Assembly: GCA_046328505.1 (NCBI GenBank)
Contig: JAXLWL010000002.1
Span: 2,356,001 to 2,420,000, forward strand
Origin: JBDHWG01 sp046328505
GTDB lineage: Bacteria; Chloroflexota; Anaerolineae; Epilineales; JAHCIE01
Direction: 5' to 3'
Length of the DNA stretch: 64,000 nt
The position numbers and the translations under genes were made by a program. Within the stretch, counting starts at the first letter, position 1. Every line of letters begins with the position of its first letter. Below the pieces are notes generated by a model. It saw only the letters and a program-made list of their open reading frames with translations. It did no database searches and had not been told where the DNA came from. This document shows positions 59,530 through 64,000 of this stretch, piece after piece.

Positions 59530-61899
59530 TTGGCGCATTTCAATCGAATCCGATGTGCGACGGGCCGCAGAGCCTTGGTCTTCCTCGGCATCGCCTGTCT
59601 GACCGCTTTCGCGTTTCTCACATTGTCACCTGCAACCGAGCCGCGCCTTTCACTAGCGGCTGATGAGCCCAGCCCTACTCCCACGGGCCCCCCGGTCTTG
59701 ACCCCGTCAGCATCGCTGACCCCCACGCCAACGGCCACGAGACGGCCAACGAGCACCGCGACGCCCACCGTGCGCCCCACTGGGATTGATGAGGATACAC
59801 AGCGCATCATCGCTGTGCTGAATAACGAGCGCACGCGTCGCGGACTTCCTGCATTGGTTGCGGATCCCAGGCTCGTCGCCGCCAGTCAGGCGCACGTGCA
59901 AGTGATGGCCGACTCCGATTGTGTCTCGCACGAGTGTCCAGGCGAGCCCAGCTACTGGCAACGGGCACAGCAAGCTGGCTATGACGGGGAAGCGCTGGCC
60001 GAGCTGATTGCGAGTGGATACGGCCATCCCGAAGATATGGCACACGCATGGTTGATTTCACCGCCCCATGCCGCAATTGCCGTTGATGCAGACTTTACGC
60101 AAGTCGGATGTGCATTTCGTATCCGTCAGGGGTCTACCTACGGAAGCTATGCTGCATGTCTCTTTGGTAAGCCACAGCCGACGCCAACGCCGACGCCCCC
60201 CATACCAACTGTGACTCGAGTTCCATCCCCCGAACCCCCAACGCAACCGGAGTGGGCGCGCCGCACGGAGGCGGAGATCAATCGTGAACGTCGCGCACAC
60301 GGCAAGTCAGCGGCCATCTCCAATGGCATGCTTCAGCAAGTCGCGCAGGACTATGCCCAGTATATCGTAGATCACTCCTGCAACCCCAATCCATATTGCG
60401 CCGACTCGCCCTGGGACCGCATTCGGAGCAGTGGGTATGACGCAGAGCCATTTGGACAAGTGATTGTCCAAGACAGCAGCCCGGAGGGAGCGGTGGCCTC
60501 CCTGCTCGGCCGAGAGCCGGATCATGCGATTCTTTTGCACGACCGATCAGATTACCAGTACGAGGTCGGCTGCGGCTGGGACGCGAACTTCAGATACGCG
60601 AGCTGCGCCTTTGGCTACCGCCTACTTACCGCTCTCCTTCCGATAGCGCCAACCGCCTCGTGGACATTCATGCTCTACCTCGCCGGAGATAGCAATCTCT
60701 ATGGGCAGCTCTATCCTGCTCTTCAACAGCTCGAGGGCCGCGCAGGGGTGTTACCTGGCCACGTGGTTGTGCTGTTTGATGGAGACCGGAACCGGGACTC
60801 GGTGCGTGAGGCGATTCAGGAGATTCGGACGGATCTCCTGGGTGAGGTAGACATGGGTGATACACAAACCCTGGCCAAGTTCATCACCTGGGCCCACACG
60901 CGCTACCCTGCCGAGCACTACTACCTGGCCATTGCCGATCACGGCAGGGGTACGACTGGTGTTGCGTGGGATTACACACCAAACCGTAGGACACCTACTT
61001 ACTTGACGCCCGAGAAGATACGCCTGGCGTTGGATCAGGCTACAGACGGTGGACAGTGGAAGATAGATATTCTCCACTACGATACCTGCTTGATGGCGAT
61101 GGTCGAGGATGCCTATCAAGTCAAGAACTATGTACACTACATGATTGCCTCGCAGAACCTGGGCTGGTCGCTTTTCGCCTACGATCGGTACGTGGCCGCG
61201 TCTGCAGACAACCCAACGCCGCTTGACCTGGCCACGCGCATCGCCAATATCTACTTCACCGATCCCGACCTGCAATACAACAAGCCCCGCACCATCTCGG
61301 TCCTGGATATCAGCCGCCTTGATCCTGTACGCGCTGCCGTCGGCCAACTGGCCGACGCCCTGCGGCAGAATGTCAGCACGGAAAAGGCGAATATCACTGC
61401 GGCGCGCGATCAGTCGCAGCCCTTTGACTCGCGCGGGTCGTACCAGATCACGCAGGATGGCGAGTACCTGGATCTGTACGACCTAGCGCTGCACTTGAAG
61501 GAAAAGATCAACGACACGAATGTGCGCGCAGCTGCCGATGGCGTCATCGCTGCAATGGATACATCCCACTTTGTGGTTGTTAACCTGCCAGAGAGCGGCC
61601 CCTGGCTCGACACTGACTCCTATTGGCGTCTGGATCATGCGCACGGGGTATCCATCTACTTCCCGCGCGATTTCAGTTCGCCCGATTACGGCCGCTATGT
61701 CACCAATCAGCTCTTCCGTTTCACCTCCGAGTCGCACTGGGGGGATTTTCTAGCCGACTACTTCGGGCGCGTGGCCCTGCCACCTGGCCCTGAGCCCGAG
61801 CCTGTCGTGCCGCAGATGTTGCAGCCCCGCTTCAGCATGTTTCTGCCTATGCTGAACTTGAACAGTAGAGGCTTCGAAGTAGGAGGGATAGACCCGTGA
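59530..61899 (+). CDS. Secreted CAP-CAP-clostripain (C11) protein
   Basis: 789 aa from TTG 59530, which has GGGGAGG 5 nt upstream; a TTG at 59491 has no site. A signal/anchor helix (ALVFLGIACLTAFAFLTL) is followed by a Pro/Thr linker. Two CAP/SCP domains follow (LNNERTRRGLPALVADPRLVAASQAHVQ...HECP; INRERRAHGKSAAISNGMLQQVAQDYAQYIVDHSC). The rest is a C11 peptidase: TFMLYLAGDSNLY, catalytic His in AIADHGRGTTG and catalytic Cys in LHYDTCLMAM. It probably acts at the cell surface. It overlaps the next gene by GTGA. Confidence 0.88.
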   Translation: MAHFNRIRCATGRRALVFLGIACLTAFAFLTLSPATEPRLSLAADEPSPTPTGPPVLTPSASLTPTPTATRRPTSTATPTVRPTGIDEDTQRIIAVLNNERTRRGLPALVADPRLVAASQAHVQVMADSDCVSHECPGEPSYWQRAQQAGYDGEALAELIASGYGHPEDMAHAWLISPPHAAIAVDADFTQVGCAFRIRQGSTYGSYAACLFGKPQPTPTPTPPIPTVTRVPSPEPPTQPEWARRTEAEINRERRAHGKSAAISNGMLQQVAQDYAQYIVDHSCNPNPYCADSPWDRIRSSGYDAEPFGQVIVQDSSPEGAVASLLGREPDHAILLHDRSDYQYEVGCGWDANFRYASCAFGYRLLTALLPIAPTASWTFMLYLAGDSNLYGQLYPALQQLEGRAGVLPGHVVVLFDGDRNRDSVREAIQEIRTDLLGEVDMGDTQTLAKFITWAHTRYPAEHYYLAIADHGRGTTGVAWDYTPNRRTPTYLTPEKIRLALDQATDGGQWKIDILHYDTCLMAMVEDAYQVKNYVHYMIASQNLGWSLFAYDRYVAASADNPTPLDLATRIANIYFTDPDLQYNKPRTISVLDISRLDPVRAAVGQLADALRQNVSTEKANITAARDQSQPFDSRGSYQITQDGEYLDLYDLALHLKEKINDTNVRAAADGVIAAMDTSHFVVVNLPESGPWLDTDSYWRLDHAHGVSIYFPRDFSSPDYGRYVTNQLFRFTSESHWGDFLADYFGRVALPPGPEPEPVVPQMLQPRFSMFLPMLNLNSRGFEVGGIDP

Positions 61900-64000
61900 G
61901 AAAGCTTGGTATACGCATAGCCGCAGGCGTTGTCCTCTGCCTTGCCTGCACGCTGCAGGGTGCCCGGCCTGGTGGTCGTGCTGCCGCTGACCCCATGCCG
62001 GCGACGCTGGAGCTTCAATTGCCCTGGTCGCTCAACGACCCGGGCTGGTACTTTGCCGCCGGCCCGCATGCCACGCGCGCGGATCCGACCTGGAGCGCCG
62101 TGGACTGGGCGCCCATCAGCGGCAGCTGCCCGGCGACAGGAACGCCAGGCGGCGAGGTTCTGGCCGCGCGCGGAGGCACAATCGCGGCCATCACATGCTC
62201 TTCCGTCGAAGTAGCTCACGAGGAGGGTTGGTCCACGCGGTACACCGGGCTACCTTCCGCGACCGTGCAGGTCGGACAGACCGTCGCGCGAGGCGAGACG
62301 CTCGGCTACGTAGGCTGTGGCGAGCCAGTAGCGTGCGACGCTGTCTTCAGTGTTGAGCGGCCCCATCTCCATTTCGAGATCTTGCGGCATGGTGTTCCGC
62401 AGCCGATAGACGGCGCGATCCTCTCCGGCTGGCGCGTCAATGCGGGCAGCAGCGAGTTCGACGGCACGATGAGTCGAGGTGGGAAGACGGCGAGCCTCGG
62501 CGAGCGCATCCCGTCGGACAATTCGACGGACCCCGACGACGGGCGCGCGCTGCTGGCGAACGGATCATTGGGAGGCGTCATTGACCCGGCCGGGGATCAC
62601 GATTTCTACTACTACGATGGTCAGGCGAACGAAGACATCACGATCGACATGACTCGGGGCGCCGGCGATGTTGACCCGTACCTCATACTCACGGGGCCAG
62701 ACGGCGCGCACCTCCAATCGGATGATGACGGCGGCGGAGAGCAAAACGCTAGTCTCATCTACCACCTGCCAGCGACGGGGCGCTACACAATAACGGCGAA
62801 GTCGTATTCTCCCACCCAAACTGGCTCTTATACCGTGACAATGACGCCTGGAACAAGTGGCCGCGACGCTGACGATGGCAGATGGCTCACGTCTGGACAG
62901 CCGCTGGGAGGGACTATCTCGCCGGCCAACGACGAGGACGTCTATTTCTTCCAGGGGATTCAGGATCGTGCAGTAAGTATTCATCTGGACAGGTCCGGCG
63001 ACACTCTCGACAGCCTGCTGGAGTTGTACGGCCCACATGGCCAGCTATTGGCCCGGAACGACGACGGCGGCGCCGACAACTTGAACGCCTGGTTGGTGAG
63101 CTACCTGCCTGCTGATGGTGTCTATCGCGTTAAGGCCCGCGCCTATGACCATGCTTCCTCAGGCCCCTATGTGCTGCAAATGCGGATCCTGAATTCCGGC
63201 GCTAACTACGCCTCCCAGCGGCCCGCCGCAGCGTCGGCGTCTGATAGCAGCGCTAACATCGCCGCCAAGGCTGTTGATCGCGAGCTAGGCACGCAATGGT
63301 CATCGGGGCTGGACGGCCTCCAATGGCTCTCGCTGGACCTGGGAGACGTTCGCACCTTCGACAACGTCATTCTGCGCTGGGGGAAGGGGTATGCGCGTCG
63401 TTACGCCATCGACGTCTGGGAGCAAGATCACTGGCGCCAGGCGTTTTGCACGACCGAGGGTCATGGCGCGCTCGAAGTGGTGCGAGTCAATGATGGGGTT
63501 AGTGGACAATATGTCAGGGTGCTAGGCTGGGAGAGCAACAGCCGGGCCGGCTACGACATCCAGGGGATTGAGATCTACCATTCGCTCCATTCGACGCTGC
63601 CCATTGTGCCGCCGGACGAGGGGGGCAAGCCGGCCGACACGGTCGTCCCGCTCACCCCTCTGGCGCCAGCGGTTGGAGAAGGGAAGGACATTCTCGCCTT
63701 GTACGAAGGCACAGGGTCGCAGGGCCAGGAAGTTGTCCCGACGCCAGGCCAAAACTCTGGCCTGGCATCGGGCTGCGACGAGCCGGACGTACCAATCCGA
63801 CCGGGCCGCGAAGGGCTTCCCGTGGCCTTCATTGACGGCATCTTCCCGGCGGAGGAGCGCAGCGTCACATCAGGAGACAGCGTCCTCTTTGAGGCAAGCG
63901 CGGCAGACAATCGCGGTGGGGGAGCGGATGGAATCGCCGAGTACGAGTGGTGGTCGGATCGCCAGGGCTTCTTGAGTGACCAGCCACGCTTCAGCCGCTC
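61896..64000 (+). CDS. Secreted M23-like / PPC / discoidin multidomain protein (partial)
   Basis: At least 701 codons, open at the window end. GTG 61896 overlaps the previous stop and has AGGAGGG 8 nt upstream. A signal peptide (MRKLGIRIAAGVVLCLACT) comes first. A LytM/M23-like domain runs to about residue 180, ending RPHLHFEILRHG; the usual YxHL is YTGL, so the catalytic His is missing and activity is doubtful. Two pre-peptidase C-terminal (PPC) beta domains follow (DPAGDHDFYYYDGQ; SPANDEDVYFFQGI). An F5/8 discoidin-like domain (AKAVDRELGTQWSSG, WLSLDLGDVRTFDNVILRW) and the start of a PKD-like domain (EYEWWSDRQGFL) end the visible part. Confidence 0.85.
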   Translation, partial: MRKLGIRIAAGVVLCLACTLQGARPGGRAAADPMPATLELQLPWSLNDPGWYFAAGPHATRADPTWSAVDWAPISGSCPATGTPGGEVLAARGGTIAAITCSSVEVAHEEGWSTRYTGLPSATVQVGQTVARGETLGYVGCGEPVACDAVFSVERPHLHFEILRHGVPQPIDGAILSGWRVNAGSSEFDGTMSRGGKTASLGERIPSDNSTDPDDGRALLANGSLGGVIDPAGDHDFYYYDGQANEDITIDMTRGAGDVDPYLILTGPDGAHLQSDDDGGGEQNASLIYHLPATGRYTITAKSYSPTQTGSYTVTMTPGTSGRDADDGRWLTSGQPLGGTISPANDEDVYFFQGIQDRAVSIHLDRSGDTLDSLLELYGPHGQLLARNDDGGADNLNAWLVSYLPADGVYRVKARAYDHASSGPYVLQMRILNSGANYASQRPAAASASDSSANIAAKAVDRELGTQWSSGLDGLQWLSLDLGDVRTFDNVILRWGKGYARRYAIDVWEQDHWRQAFCTTEGHGALEVVRVNDGVSGQYVRVLGWESNSRAGYDIQGIEIYHSLHSTLPIVPPDEGGKPADTVVPLTPLAPAVGEGKDILALYEGTGSQGQEVVPTPGQNSGLASGCDEPDVPIRPGREGLPVAFIDGIFPAEERSVTSGDSVLFEASAADNRGGGADGIAEYEWWSDRQGFLSDQPRFSR

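Overview
The window is a GC-rich bacterial chromosome segment. Gene content and style suggest a Chloroflexota (Anaerolineae/Ardenticatenia-like) genome. The evidence is indirect: a mevalonate decarboxylase gene, an E1-alpha/E1-beta/E2 oxoacid dehydrogenase operon, secreted CAP/C11 and PPC-domain proteins, many MITE-like repeats and high GC. No rRNA, convincing tRNA or CRISPR array was seen.

Layout. (1) 0.1-9.0 kb: a possible tsaD remnant, a membrane pentapeptide-repeat protein, transketolase, a CbbY-like phosphatase and a methyltransferase on the plus strand; then a pyruvate dehydrogenase-type operon (E1a-E1b-E2) on the minus strand with a good promoter. (2) 9.4-21.9 kb: a plus-strand glycan locus. 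It holds sedoheptulose-7-P isomerase, heptose bisphosphate phosphatase, three GT9 heptosyltransferase-like proteins, three further glycosyltransferases, an SDR, a heptose-7-P kinase of the HddA type and bifunctional HldE, interspersed with dispersed palindromic repeats. (3) 22-37.4 kb: housekeeping and regulation (PucR-type regulator, APH-fold kinase, a GT-A glycosyltransferase, NadD, Obg, a two-component pair, a zinc-ribbon protein, threonine dehydratase, GH1 glycosidase, Rho, a LysM-M23 peptidase and mevalonate diphosphate decarboxylase).

(4) 37.4-59.5 kb: an accessory region that looks like an integrative mobilizable element. A large serine recombinase runs into the 5' end of mvaD. It is followed by an IS481-type insertion and a 2.2-kb non-coding control region. 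Next come a TraG/HerA-like coupling ATPase and a replication-relaxation protein. The cargo is a type III-like restriction system (Res, Mod), interrupted by a REP-associated tyrosine transposase with its palindromes, plus a RelE-like/UvrD helicase fusion and a STAND ATPase with TPRs. The control region is the most striking object in the window. It has helically phased 11-bp boxes, outward-facing promoter-like cassettes at its edges and eight 30-bp dyads with a constant 8-nt centre, six of them in a core array spaced mostly about 63 bp apart. It looks like a replication/transfer origin or partition/control locus of an undescribed type.

(5) 59.5-64 kb: secreted proteins, namely a CAP-CAP-C11 peptidase and the start of an M23/PPC/discoidin protein cut by the window end.
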